A stretch of DNA of 64,000 nt from Streptococcus mitis (GTDB lineage Bacteria > Bacillota > Bacilli > Lactobacillales > Streptococcaceae). Below are positions 56,401 through 64,000 of this stretch, in pieces. Within the stretch, counting starts at the first letter, position 1, and every line of letters starts with the position of its first letter. The notes beneath the pieces were generated by a model, which saw nothing but the letters and a program-made list of their open reading frames with translations, did not search any database and was not told where the DNA came from. Both the position numbers and the translations under genes were made by a program. Location: positions 238,396 through 302,395 of the forward strand of contig NZ_RJOB01000001.1 of assembly GCF_003943935.1 (NCBI RefSeq), given 5' to 3'.

Positions 56401-56520
56401 GTCTCTTTCTTCAATTTCTTTACTATTACGAGAAAGATAGGTATAACCCATTCGCATCAAATGCAGAGCTGCTGGGATTTGTACTCTTGTTAATTCAGAA
56501 AAATCTTTTCGTCTTGCCAT
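53458..56520 (-). CDS. hsdR: Type I restriction endonuclease HsdR
   Basis: It is 1020 residues. The PD-(D/E)xK nuclease lies near residue 130 (PDIVVFINGLPLSYIEVKQP). The helicase motor has WHTQGSGKTALAF (Walker A), YFIDEAHRS (DEAH) and a motif-VI-like ARHRNPY-type TLTRVNRPYKDY. It translocates DNA and cuts distant from the site. It is the first gene of the five-gene convoy, with a -10 TATAAT at 56589-56594. Confidence 0.95.
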   Translation of the reverse strand: MARRKDFSELTRVQIPAALHLMRMGYTYLSRNSKEIEERDPDTNILVSVFKEQFLTFNNYLTDEDFERELANIKLELDQNDLGRSFFKRIQGQEGAVYIDWENPEANTFHLALEVTCQNGQDEFRPDIVVFINGLPLSYIEVKQPNAIRDGKTGIQSEQDRTRYRFENRKFRRFNNITQLIALSDNLPYISGQGQQKQGSYYGSNAYSKTKFNAFKEEREVDFLGSIVPLRDEQIDFVLEDVKRFVLKSQPEFATNLQPDTPCNTFLSSLYQKERLLFMLRFGLVYVEEESKEGQIQLQKHVMRYPQYFATRAIEETIAKGVKKGVIWHTQGSGKTALAFFNIRYLTNYFSKQGIVPQFYFVVDRLDLADQAFKEFTKRGLKVKRINNPRELNQKQDGYDVAVVNIQKFKDDSDLTDRSGYDLNRQNIYFIDEAHRSYNERGSYLPNLYQADTNAIKIALTGTPLITYKKDGKTKESHATTRDIFGDYIHKYYYNQSIDDGFTLRLMREDIETSYKDNLRAINEEIQRGDLSKEDIFAHPHYVEPMLDFILEDFNRARDLVFDDQTIGGMIVCDSSKQARELEKQLEERRKAGTTNLTSALILHDEGDKEEKKEKVDAYKEGKIDLIIVYSMLLTGFDAPRLKRLYLGRKIKAHNLLQTLTRVNRPYKDYLFGYVVDFADISKEFDKTNRAYLEELNQEYDTTLTGENGEDVFGSLFVPAEEISQELRKTERILIDYPTSNLEFFSQSIDDIKDRKQLNELRKALESIKQYYNIARLLGHAHLLEQIDIAQIATLLNVISRRLLTLSLIDKPDDFSSRTLLNLAMSETSFSFVKIAEEELRLAANDLEDLKRRVAGGIIKERDEKDPEWVSLYEEFQRIMKKHLIHGQEGYTMENIKKIQKEYEELFKSVEDYHTHMRRLTMNFDGDEMAARSYKHVTNSTMVSDFPAIYHVIKESKIRLDRKIGQNQGVLDNEDFLKKMIREEARIEMKTNQSASSLTRQDFNYIVESLFEGYEEEYQH

Positions 56521-56702
56521 CGCAAACCTTCCTTACGCTTCATTTGAACTATTCATATCCTGAAATTTCCAAATTTTATACTAGGTCTATTATAGCATGT
56601 TTAGGCTCAAAATCCATCACTCTTCCCATTGTAAAAGCAATCTTCCCCCTTTCTCCTCCAAAATATGGTATAGTAGAAATATACTATCTACGAGGAGTTT
56701 AC

Positions 56703-57320
56703 ATGTCACATAATAAACAAATGAAAGCTGTTTCTCCCCTTCTACAGCAAGTTATCAACATCTCATCGATTGTCGGCGGGGTTGGGAGTTTGATTTTCTG
56801 TATTTGGGCTTATCAGGCTGGGATTTTACAGTCTAAGGAAACCCTCTCTGCCTTTATCCAGCAGGCAGGCATCTGGGGGCCACCTCTCTTTATCTTTTTA
56901 CAGATTTTACAAACGGTCGTCCCTATCATTCCTGGGGCCTTGACCTCGGTGGCAGGGGTCTTTATTTACGGGCACATCATCGGTACGATCTACAACTATA
57001 TCGGCATCGTGATTGGCTGTGCCATTATCTTTTATCTGGTGCGCCTCTATGGGGCTGCCTTTGTCCAGTCTGTCGTCAGCAAACGCACCTATGACAAGTA
57101 TATCGGTTGGTTGGATAAGGGTAATCGTTTTGACCGTTTCTTTATCTTTATGATGATTTGGCCCATTAGTCCAGCTGACTTTCTCTGTATGCTGGCTGCC
57201 CTGACCAAGATGAGTTTCAAGCGCTATATGACTATCATCATTCTGACCAAGCCCTTTACCCTCGTGGTTTATACCTACGGTCTAACCTATATTATTGACT
57301 TCTTCTGGCAAATGCTTTGA
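56703..57320 (+). CDS. TVP38/DedA-like membrane protein
   Basis: It is 205 residues. The start is the ATG at 56703 (MSHNKQM), six bases after GAGGAG. A tail-anchored-free DedA/TVP38 domain has about five membrane segments and the motifs PIIPGALTSVAGVFIYG (reentrant) and WPISPADFLCMLA (second reentrant). The family transports or flips lipids; the exact role is unknown. It is divergent from hsdR. Confidence 0.83.
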   Translation: MSHNKQMKAVSPLLQQVINISSIVGGVGSLIFCIWAYQAGILQSKETLSAFIQQAGIWGPPLFIFLQILQTVVPIIPGALTSVAGVFIYGHIIGTIYNYIGIVIGCAIIFYLVRLYGAAFVQSVVSKRTYDKYIGWLDKGNRFDRFFIFMMIWPISPADFLCMLAALTKMSFKRYMTIIILTKPFTLVVYTYGLTYIIDFFWQML

Positions 57321-57327
57321 CACATAA

Positions 57328-57356
57328 AAAATCCGTTTGGTTTCCCAAGCGGATTT
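57328..57356. terminator. Bidirectional terminator between the TVP38-like gene and scrK
   Basis: AAATCCGTTTGG/CCAAGCGGATTT hairpin with a TTTC loop; A and T runs on both sides serve the two convergent genes. Confidence 0.85.
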
Positions 57357-57362
57357 TGTGCT

Positions 57363-58250
57363 TTATTTTGAAACTTCTTTTGCAAGTACAAAGTTCCCAA
57401 GAGTAGCAGAACCATTTCCTGCGACTGCTGGTGTCACGATGTATTCACGCACATCAGGTACTGGTAGGTAGCCATTAAGAAGAGATGTAAATTTCTCACG
57501 GACACGGTCCAGCATGTGTTGTTGAGCCATGACCCCTCCACCAAAGACAATCACGTCTGGGCGGAAAGTCACTGTCGCATTAACCGCAGCTTGAGCGATA
57601 TAGTAGGCTTGAACATCCCAAACAGGGTTGTTGAGTTCAATGTTTTCCCCACGAACACCTGTACGAGCTTCCAAACTTGGACCAGCTGCATAGCCTTCCA
57701 GACATCCCTTATGGAAAGGACAAACACCCTTAAACTCTTTTTCAATGTCCATTGGGTGTCTAGCAACATAGTAGTGACCCATTTCAGGGTGACCCACACC
57801 ACCGATAAACTCACCACGTTGGATGACACCTGCACCGATACCTGTACCGATTGTGTAGTAAACCAAGTTTTCGATACGGCCACCAGCATTATTACGGGCA
57901 ACCACTTCACCATAAGCAGAGCTGTTTACGTCTGTAGTGAAGTACATTGGCACGTTTAGGGCGCGACGAAGGGCACCAAGCAAGTCCACATTTGCCCAGT
58001 TTGGTTTTGGAGTCGTTGTGATAAAGCCATAAGTTTTTGAGTTTTTATCAATATCAATCGGACCAAATGAACCAACTGCAAGACCAGCAAGGTTATCGAA
58101 TTTCGAGAAGAACTCGATGGTTTTATCGATTGTTTCGATTGGAGTTGTTGTTGGAAATTGTGTTTTTTCTACAACGTTAAAGTTTTCATCACCGACAGCA
58201 CAGACAAACTTTGTACCGCCCGCTTCCAAGCTTCCATATAATTTTGTCAT
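57363..58250 (-). CDS. scrK: Fructokinase ScrK (ROK family)
   Basis: It phosphorylates the fructose released by ScrB. It is 295 residues. ROK features are GSLEAGGTKFVCAVG (ATP loop), YYTIGTGIGAGVIQRGEF, and the zinc-type HxCxxGxxGCLE-like segment CPFHKGCLEGYAAGPS. It has its own extended -10 at 58278-58283 and a shared terminator at its end. Confidence 0.94.
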   Translation of the reverse strand: MTKLYGSLEAGGTKFVCAVGDENFNVVEKTQFPTTTPIETIDKTIEFFSKFDNLAGLAVGSFGPIDIDKNSKTYGFITTTPKPNWANVDLLGALRRALNVPMYFTTDVNSSAYGEVVARNNAGGRIENLVYYTIGTGIGAGVIQRGEFIGGVGHPEMGHYYVARHPMDIEKEFKGVCPFHKGCLEGYAAGPSLEARTGVRGENIELNNPVWDVQAYYIAQAAVNATVTFRPDVIVFGGGVMAQQHMLDRVREKFTSLLNGYLPVPDVREYIVTPAVAGNGSATLGNFVLAKEVSK

Positions 58251-58277
58251 GATAAACCTCTTGTTTTTATTTTCTTT

Positions 58278-58283
58278 ATTATA
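58278..58283 (-). promoter_or_regulatory. scrK extended -10
   Basis: TGCTATAAT on the minus strand, with no clear -35, 28 bases upstream of the ATG. Confidence 0.55.
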
Positions 58284-58350
58284 GCATATTTCGAAAGTCT
58301 AAATTTCTCTATTTTTTAGATTTTCCTCTGTAAATCTTACCATTCAAGCA

Positions 58351-58381
58351 AAAACGAACAAACATGTCATTTGTTCGTTTT
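58351..58381 (-). terminator. scrA terminator
   Basis: Minus-strand AAAACGAACAAA/TTTGTTCGTTTT hairpin followed by TGC; between scrA and scrK. Confidence 0.75.
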
Positions 58382-58399
58382 CACATTAGAGAGGATTGA

Positions 58400-60286
58400 T
58401 TAGATTTTCACTTCAATCACAGCATCCCCCTTCGCAACTGAACCTGTTGCGACTGGAGCTACTGAAGCATAGTCAGCTGTGTTTGTAACGATAACCATTG
58501 TTGTATCATCAAGACCAGCTGCAGCGATTTTGTTTGAGTCAAATGTTCCAAGAACATCGCCAGCTTTAACCTTGTCACCTTGAGCAACTTTTGCTTCAAA
58601 ACCTTCACCGTTCATAGATACAGTGTCAATACCAACGTGGATCAAAACTTCAGCACCATCAGTTGTTTTCAAGCCAAAAGCGTGTCCTGTTGGAAAGGCA
58701 ATTGAAACTTCAGCATCAGCTGGTGCATATACCACACCTTGACTTGGTTTCACAGCGATACCTTGTCCCATAGCTCCGCTTGAGAAAACAGGGTCATTAA
58801 CATCAGCAAGAGCGACAACATCACCGACGATAGGAGTTACAAGTGTTTCATTTTGAAGAGTTGCTGGAATGTTACCAGTTGTTTCTTCTTGGACCAAACG
58901 TTCTGTCGCTACTTCAGAAGCAACTTCTTTTTCATCTTCGTAACCAAACATGTAAGTAAGAGCAAAACCAAGGGCAAATGATACGGCTACCATAAGAAGG
59001 TATTGTGCAAGTTGTCCGTTACCGATGTAAAGCATTGTACCAGGGATGATGGTGATACCATTACCAGTACCAGCAAGTCCAAGGATAGAAGCCAATCCAC
59101 CACCGATTGCACCAGCAATCAATGAAAGGAAGAATGGCTTACGGAAGCGCAAGTTCACCCCGAAAATAGCAGGCTCTGTAATACCGAGGAAGGCAGAAAG
59201 AGCAGCTGGGAAAGCAAGTGTTTTTAGTTTTGGATTTTTAGTTTTAACACCAACCGCAACAGTCGCAGCACCTTGAGCTGTCATAGCAGCTGTGATGATC
59301 GCGTTGAATGGGTTAGCATGATCAGCAGCAAGCAATTGCACTTCAAGCAAGTTGAAGATATGGTGCACACCTGACACAACAATCAATTGGTGAACCCCAC
59401 CGATCAAGAAACCACCAAGACCAAATGGCAAGCTGAGGATCGCTTTTGTAGCAATAAGGATGTAGTTTTCAACGACGTGGAAGACTGGTCCGATGACAAA
59501 GAGTCCAAGGATAGACATAACCAAAAGTGTCACGAATGGCGTTACTAAGAGGTCAATCACATCTGGAACAACCTTGCGGACAGCTTTTTCAAATTTAGCT
59601 CCGACAACCCCGATGATGAAGGCTGGAAGAACGGAACCTTGCAAACCAACAACAGGGATGAAACCAAAGAAGTTCATAGCTGTTACTTCACCACCTGAAG
59701 CGACTGCCCAAGCGTTTGGAAGTGAGCCAGAAACAAGCATCATACCAAGAACAATACCAACGGCTGGATTTCCACCGAATACACGGAAGGTTGACCACAC
59801 AACCAAACCTGGCAAGATGATAAAGGCTGTATCTGTCAATATTTGAGTGTAAGTTGTCACATCAGCTGGAAGTGTCATTCCAAGAGCAGTCAAGAGACCA
59901 CGCACACCCATGAAGAGACCTGTCGCTACGATAACTGGGATGATTGGAACGAAAACGTCACCGAAAGTACGGATAGCACGTTGGAACCAGTTCCCTTGTT
60001 TAGCAGCTTCTGCTTTCATGTCATCTTTAGATGATGTTGGCAAACCAAGTGCAACAACTTCATCGTACATTTTGTTAACTGTACCTGTACCAAAGATGAT
60101 TTGGTATTGACCTGAGTTAAAGAAAGCACCTTGAACTTTTTCCAAGTTCTCAATCACTTCTTTATTGATTTTTCCTTCATCTTTGACCATGACACGAAGA
60201 CGAGTCGCACAGTGAGCTACACTGTTGACATTTTCACGTCCGCCTAAGGCATCGATGACTTTTTTTGCAATTTCCTGATTGTTCAT
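58400..60286 (-). CDS. scrA: Sucrose-specific PTS EIIBCA transporter ScrA
   Basis: It imports and phosphorylates sucrose. It is 628 residues. EIIB (about 1-90) has VAHCATRLR (phosphocysteine), EIIC (about 110-460) has ten or so membrane segments with GGHHIFNLLEVQ-like content, and EIIA (about 490-628) has VLIHVGIDTVSM (phosphohistidine). The start is the ATG at 60286 (MNNQEIAKK), ten bases after AAGGAG; a TTG two codons upstream is less likely. Confidence 0.95.
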   Translation of the reverse strand: MNNQEIAKKVIDALGGRENVNSVAHCATRLRVMVKDEGKINKEVIENLEKVQGAFFNSGQYQIIFGTGTVNKMYDEVVALGLPTSSKDDMKAEAAKQGNWFQRAIRTFGDVFVPIIPVIVATGLFMGVRGLLTALGMTLPADVTTYTQILTDTAFIILPGLVVWSTFRVFGGNPAVGIVLGMMLVSGSLPNAWAVASGGEVTAMNFFGFIPVVGLQGSVLPAFIIGVVGAKFEKAVRKVVPDVIDLLVTPFVTLLVMSILGLFVIGPVFHVVENYILIATKAILSLPFGLGGFLIGGVHQLIVVSGVHHIFNLLEVQLLAADHANPFNAIITAAMTAQGAATVAVGVKTKNPKLKTLAFPAALSAFLGITEPAIFGVNLRFRKPFFLSLIAGAIGGGLASILGLAGTGNGITIIPGTMLYIGNGQLAQYLLMVAVSFALGFALTYMFGYEDEKEVASEVATERLVQEETTGNIPATLQNETLVTPIVGDVVALADVNDPVFSSGAMGQGIAVKPSQGVVYAPADAEVSIAFPTGHAFGLKTTDGAEVLIHVGIDTVSMNGEGFEAKVAQGDKVKAGDVLGTFDSNKIAAAGLDDTTMVIVTNTADYASVAPVATGSVAKGDAVIEVKI

Positions 60287-60323
60287 TTGCAAAAATCTCC
60301 TTATATAAAATTTTGTTATTGTT

Positions 60324-60337
60324 TGAAAGCGATTTTA
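60324..60337. promoter_or_regulatory. cre-like/ScrR operator in the scrA leader
   Basis: TGAAAGCGATTTTA on the plus strand matches the CcpA/LacI-type consensus with one mismatch. It lies between the scrA promoter and start codon. Confidence 0.55.
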
Positions 60338-60354
60338 TTCGCCCTACGACTATT

Positions 60355-60382
60355 ATTTTATCATGTTTCAAAAATATGTCAA
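60355..60382 (-). promoter_or_regulatory. scrA promoter with LacI-type half-site
   Basis: Minus-strand -35 TTGACA (60377-60382) and -10 TAAAAT (60355-60360) with a 16-base spacer. AAAACGCTT overlaps the -35. Confidence 0.7.
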
Positions 60383-60603
60383 GCGTTTTGCAGAAAAAAT
60401 ATTTGTTTCTTAGAGTAAGGTCTTTTGTTTTGATAGATTGTGAGAGTTTTTTGAAAGTATTCTTTAAAAAAATAGTTTAAAATCTGAGTTAAAAAGGGTT
60501 TTATTTCACTTTCTTTCAATTTACTGTAGATAGATGATTGATTTCCTGCTTTTATTTTATGATAAACGTTTGACAGTTTTTTCTCTTTTTTAACATAAAA
60601 GGC

Positions 60604-60632
60604 TTGCATTTTTGCTCGAAAACGGTTACTAT
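60604..60632 (+). promoter_or_regulatory. scrB-scrR promoter with operator
   Basis: -35 TTGCAT (60604-60609) and -10 TACTAT (60627-60632), spacer 17. A CGAAAACGGTTACT site (60617-60630) lies in the spacer, close to the CcpA/LacI-family consensus; ScrR or CcpA could block the promoter here. Confidence 0.65.
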
Positions 60633-60665
60633 TAAAAGTGATAAGATTTTCGGAGGAATGAATGA

Positions 60666-62120
60666 ATGGAATGGACAACTGAGCGTCGTTACAGACTTTA
60701 TCAAGATTGGACGCAAGAAGAAATTCAACATATAAAAGAAAATATGGCACAATCTCCATGGCATACTCATTACCATGTTGAGCCAAAAACAGGACTTCTC
60801 AATGACCCAAATGGCTTTTCTTACTTTGATGGCAAGTGGATTGTTTTTTATCAGAACTTCCCTTTTGGTGCAGCCCACGGTTTAAAATCTTGGGTGCAGC
60901 TTGAAAGTGATGATTTGGTTCACTTTAGAGAAACTGGAGTCAAAGTTTTGCCTGATACTCCATTAGATAGCCACGGTGCCTACTCTGGTTCTGCTATGCA
61001 GTTTGGCGATAACTTGTTCCTATTTTATACAGGAAATGTTCGCGATGAAAACTGGATCCGTCACCCCTACCAGATTGGGGCTTTGATGGATAAGGATGGC
61101 AAGATTACAAAGATTGACAAGATTTTGATTGACCAACCAGCAGACTCTACTGACCACTTCCGCGACCCGCAAATTTTTAACTTCAAGGGCCAATACTATG
61201 CTATCGTCGGTGGACAGGACTTGGAGAAAAAAGGTTTCGTCCGTCTCTACAAGGCTGTTGACAACGACTACACAAACTGGCAAGCTGTTGGCAACCTTGA
61301 CTTTGCTAACGACCGCACTGCCTATATGATAGAATGCCCAAATCTGGTCTTTGTAGATGAGCAACCTGTCCTCCTCTACTGTCCACAAGGATTGGATAAG
61401 AAAGTTCTAGACTACGATAATATCTATCCAAATATGTATAAGATTGGGGCTTCCTTTGACCCTGAAAATGCTAAAATGGTAGATGTATCTCAACTTCAAA
61501 ACATGGACTATGGTTTCGAAGCCTATGCAACTCAAGCCTTCAACTCTCCTGACGGTCGTGCTCTAGCAGTTAGTTGGCTTGGATTACCAGATGTTTCTTA
61601 CCCATCTGACCGTTTTGACCACCAAGGAACCTTCTCTTTGGTCAAAGAACTCACTATCAAAGACGGTAAACTCTACCAATACCCAGTCACAGCTATCAAG
61701 GATCTTCGTGCTTCTGAAGAACCTTTCTCAAACCGTGCCCAAACCAAGAACACTTACGAACTCGAACTCAACTTGGAAGCTAATAGCCAGAGCGAGATTG
61801 TCTTACTGGCTGATAAAGAAGGCAAGGGATTTTCCATCAACTTTGACCTTGTAAATGGTCAAGTGACAGTAGATCGTAGCCAGGCTGGTGAACAGTATGC
61901 CCAAGAATTTGGGACAACTCGTTCTTGCCCAATCGATAACCAGGCTACTACTGCTACAATCTTCATCGATAACTCTGTCTTTGAAATTTTCATCAATAAA
62001 GGAGAAAAAGTATTTTCTGGTCGTGTCTTCCCACATGCAGACCAAAATGGGATCCTGATCAAATCTGGAAACCCAACTGGAACTTACTATGAATTAGATT
62101 ATGGTCGCAAAACTAACTGA
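60666..62120 (+). CDS. scrB: Sucrose-6-phosphate hydrolase ScrB
   Basis: It splits sucrose 6-phosphate into glucose 6-phosphate and fructose. It is 484 residues of GH32. The nucleophile Asp is in LLNDPNGFSYF, the transition-state motif in HFRDPQIF, and the acid/base Glu in MIECPNLVFV. The start is the ATG at 60666, nine bases after GGAGG. It overlaps scrR by 20 bases. Confidence 0.96.
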   Translation: MEWTTERRYRLYQDWTQEEIQHIKENMAQSPWHTHYHVEPKTGLLNDPNGFSYFDGKWIVFYQNFPFGAAHGLKSWVQLESDDLVHFRETGVKVLPDTPLDSHGAYSGSAMQFGDNLFLFYTGNVRDENWIRHPYQIGALMDKDGKITKIDKILIDQPADSTDHFRDPQIFNFKGQYYAIVGGQDLEKKGFVRLYKAVDNDYTNWQAVGNLDFANDRTAYMIECPNLVFVDEQPVLLYCPQGLDKKVLDYDNIYPNMYKIGASFDPENAKMVDVSQLQNMDYGFEAYATQAFNSPDGRALAVSWLGLPDVSYPSDRFDHQGTFSLVKELTIKDGKLYQYPVTAIKDLRASEEPFSNRAQTKNTYELELNLEANSQSEIVLLADKEGKGFSINFDLVNGQVTVDRSQAGEQYAQEFGTTRSCPIDNQATTATIFIDNSVFEIFINKGEKVFSGRVFPHADQNGILIKSGNPTGTYYELDYGRKTN

Positions 62121-63066
62121 TGTCGCCAAACTTGCAGGCGTCAGCCCTACTACCGTTTCTCGAGTTATCAATAAAAAAGGCTATCTCTCTGAGAAAACCA
62201 TTCAAAAGGTCAATGAAGCCATGCGAGAATTGGGCTATAAACCCAATAATCTGGCTCGTAGTCTGCAAGGAAAATCAGCTAAGTTAATCGGCTTGATTTT
62301 CCCAAATATTTCCAACGTTTTCTATGCAGAATTGATTGATAAGCTGGAACACCAACTATTTAAGAATGGTTACAAGACCATCATTTGTAACAGCGAGCAC
62401 GATTCTGAAAAGGAACGCGAGTACATCGAAATGTTAGAAGCCAATCAGGTGGACGGCATCATTTCTGGTAGTCACAACTTAGGAATCGAAGACTACAATC
62501 GTGTGACCGCACCGATTATTTCCTTTGACCGAAACTTGTCACCAGACATCCCTGTCGTTTCCTCTGACAACTATGCTGGCGGGGTCCTTGCTGCCCAGAC
62601 CTTGGTTAAGACAGGCGCCCAGTCTATCATCATGATTACAGGAAATGACAATTCTAATTCGCCAACTGGACTGCGCCACGCTGGTTTTGCATCCGTACTC
62701 CCAAAAGCTCCTATTATCAATGTTTCCAGTGACTTTTCTCCTGTCAGAAAAGAAATGGAAATCAAGAATATCTTGACGCGACAAAAACCAGATGCCATCT
62801 TTGCTTCGGATGATTTGACTGCCATTCTGGTCATTAAAATTGCTCAAGAACTGGGAATCTCTGTCCCAGAAGATCTCAAAGTCATCGGCTATGATGGGAC
62901 TTACTTTATCGAGAACTACTACCCTCATTTAACAACGATTAAGCAACCTATGCAAGAGATTGCTCAACTCACTGTTGACCTCCTATTACAAAAGATCGAA
63001 GGCAAGGAAGTCGCAACAACAGGTTACTTCTTACCAGTCACCCTATTACCAGGAAAAAGTATTTGA
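62101..63066 (+). CDS. scrR: LacI-family sucrose repressor ScrR
   Basis: It is 321 residues. The HTH opens VAKLTDVAKLAGVSPTTVSR with hinge KPNNLARSLQG, followed by the periplasmic-binding-like effector domain (KLIGLIFPNISN to LPVTLLPGKS). It should repress scrA and scrBR without sucrose. It is co-translated with scrB. A BOX element follows its stop. Confidence 0.94.
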   Translation: MVAKLTDVAKLAGVSPTTVSRVINKKGYLSEKTIQKVNEAMRELGYKPNNLARSLQGKSAKLIGLIFPNISNVFYAELIDKLEHQLFKNGYKTIICNSEHDSEKEREYIEMLEANQVDGIISGSHNLGIEDYNRVTAPIISFDRNLSPDIPVVSSDNYAGGVLAAQTLVKTGAQSIIMITGNDNSNSPTGLRHAGFASVLPKAPIINVSSDFSPVRKEMEIKNILTRQKPDAIFASDDLTAILVIKIAQELGISVPEDLKVIGYDGTYFIENYYPHLTTIKQPMQEIAQLTVDLLLQKIEGKEVATTGYFLPVTLLPGKSI

Positions 63067-63218
63067 TACTCAATGAAAATCTCCTCAAACCACGTCAGCG
63101 TCGCCTTACCGTAGATATATGTAACTGACTTCGTCAGTCTTATCTACAACCTCAAAGCAGTGCTTTGAGCAGCTTGCGGCTAGCTTCCTAGTTTGCTCTT
63201 TGATTTTCATTGAGTATA
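63066..63218 (+). repeat. BOX element (boxA-boxB-boxC) after scrR
   Basis: GATACTCAATGAAAATCTCC (an atypical boxA start that looks like the boxC end) then ACGTCAGCGTCGCCTTACC, GACTTCGTCAG and CTCTTTGATTTTCATTGAGT. The element begins at the scrR stop codon. Confidence 0.88.
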
Positions 63219-63226
63219 AGCACAAG

Positions 63227-63257
63227 AAAACTCAGACCGAATTCGTCTGAGTTTTTT
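63227..63257. terminator. Bidirectional terminator between scrR and mvaA
   Basis: AAAACTCAGAC/GTCTGAGTTTTTT hairpin, convergent genes on both sides. Confidence 0.88.
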
Positions 63258-64000
63258 ATGATCTTAAATTTTCTAGATAACGCTGGGCAGTCTCTAAGTT
63301 AAAGGTTTTCTCTGCTATAAGGCGCTCAACTAGGGGAGATAGCTCGGATTCACTGGCACCTGCTAGGAGTGCCAAGGATTTAGCCTGCAATTTCATGTGG
63401 CCTTGCTGAATCCCTGTACTCACCAAGGCTTTGAGAGCTGCAAAGTTTTGGGCAAGACCGATAGACACGATAATCTGAGCTAATTCTTTGGCAGAAGGAT
63501 TTCCCAGTAGTTCGTGACTGAGGGCTACACGAGGGTTGAGACCAATAGAACCGCCCTTGGTCGCTACAGGCATAGGTAAGGTCATCTCACCGACCAATTC
63601 TTCTGTGTCCGTATCTAGACTCCATCGACTAAGACCTTGGTAGCGTCCATCTCGACTGGCAAAAGCATGAGCCCCTGCTTCGATGGCACGCCAGTCATTA
63701 CCAGTGGCAATCAAAATGGCATCAATACCATTAAAAATTCCTTTATTATGGGTAGCTGCTCGATAAGGATCAGACTGCGCAAACTGACTAGCCAACGCAA
63801 TTTTCTCCGCAATCTCTCGTCCTTGATCCTTTTGACGGCTCAAGTATCGAAAGGCGACGCGACAACTTGCAGTCACCAGAGAATCGGTCGCGTAATTAGA
63901 CAGAATTCCCATGAGGCTCTGTCCCTGGCTGAGTTCTTCTAAGACTGGTTTCAAGGCTTCTAGCATGGTGTTGAGCATATTAGCACCCATAGCTTCTTGG
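63256..64000 (-). CDS. mvaA: Class II hydroxymethylglutaryl-CoA reductase, C-terminal part, cut by right edge
   Basis: It makes mevalonate for isoprenoid synthesis. About 248 residues are visible; the frame is open to the edge, and the internal GANMLNTMLE is the class II signature, so no start codon should be assigned at 63990. GGSIGLNPRVAL and NKGIFNGIDA fit HMG-CoA reductase. The stop is at 63256. Confidence 0.9.
   Translation of the reverse strand, partial: QEAMGANMLNTMLEALKPVLEELSQGQSLMGILSNYATDSLVTASCRVAFRYLSRQKDQGREIAEKIALASQFAQSDPYRAATHNKGIFNGIDAILIATGNDWRAIEAGAHAFASRDGRYQGLSRWSLDTDTEELVGEMTLPMPVATKGGSIGLNPRVALSHELLGNPSAKELAQIIVSIGLAQNFAALKALVSTGIQQGHMKLQAKSLALLAGASESELSPLVERLIAEKTFNLETAQRYLENLRS

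Noticed and set aside
56487..56702. Extended 72-residue N-terminus of the TVP38-like protein
   Set aside because: It overlaps the start of divergent hsdR and its promoter; GAGGAG before the ATG at 56703 is the clear start.
60379..60878. Minus-strand frames of 135 and 108 residues upstream of scrB
   Set aside because: They run through the scrA and scrB promoters and into scrB on the opposite strand, with no ribosome binding site.
63256..63990. Complete 244-residue gene starting at ATG 63990
   Set aside because: The ATG is inside the HMG-CoA reductase signature (GANMLNTMLE) and the frame is open to the window edge, so the true start is outside.

Overview
The window is a chromosomal segment of a mitis-group Streptococcus (S. 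pneumoniae, S. mitis or S. pseudopneumoniae). The evidence is an 11-repeat choline-binding LytC lysozyme, the MurM/MurN peptidoglycan-branching pair, an SpNOX-type NADPH oxidase, five pneumococcal BOX repeats, an IS630-Spn1-like element, the scr sucrose locus and the low-GC codon usage. From memory of pneumococcal reference genomes, several neighbouring blocks (lytC to apt, rplKA to pnp/metEF, and the scr/mevalonate end) lie far apart there. The arrangement here is therefore rearranged, which would fit S. mitis or a relative; this is inference. No rRNA, tRNA or CRISPR array was found.

Layout: 1-1606 is the 5' part of a surface zinc metalloprotease gene (IgA1 protease/ZmpB type) with about 18 tandem 54-bp repeats running off the left edge. 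1840-3145 is a graveyard of IS630-family fragments. 3365-8251 holds lytC, tpiA, a DnaD-like gene, metA and apt. 8438-9650 is the L11-L1 ribosomal operon with two likely L1-binding leaders. 9925-16691 carries cell-wall, peptidase and housekeeping genes: ldcB, a HIT hydrolase, an M42 peptidase, brnQ, a rhodanese, a uracil-DNA glycosylase family protein, pepV and a nitroreductase. 16969-29000 has an amino-acid-binding lipoprotein, a phosphoesterase, uvrC, a membrane-anchored matrixin-like protease, murMN, estA, RNase J2 and recJ. 29107-32029 is a polar amino-acid ABC transporter, followed by the NOX homologue, msmK, a PucR-type regulator, mrnC, cysS, a RibD-like reductase, an acetyltransferase, cysE and pnp. 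42252-45470 is metE-metF under a MtaR-type MET-box.

45823-56520 is the accessory region. It holds a HigBA-type toxin-antitoxin pair, a DUF1722/PF03013 pair, a second RelE-like toxin with a large HTH-ImmA antitoxin-like partner controlled by a 29-bp palindrome, and a five-gene convoy hsdR-hsdM-hsdS-kwaB-like-kwaA-like. In this convoy a type I restriction-modification system appears to be co-transcribed with a Kiwa-like antiphage module. This is the most interesting system in the window.

57363-63066 is the sucrose locus (scrK, scrA, and divergent scrB-scrR) with LacI-type and catabolite operators. The right edge cuts a class II HMG-CoA reductase gene (mvaA). BOX elements sit directly against stop codons (ldcB, the amino-acid-binding lipoprotein and scrR) and inside the metA leader, so they probably form part of those transcripts.
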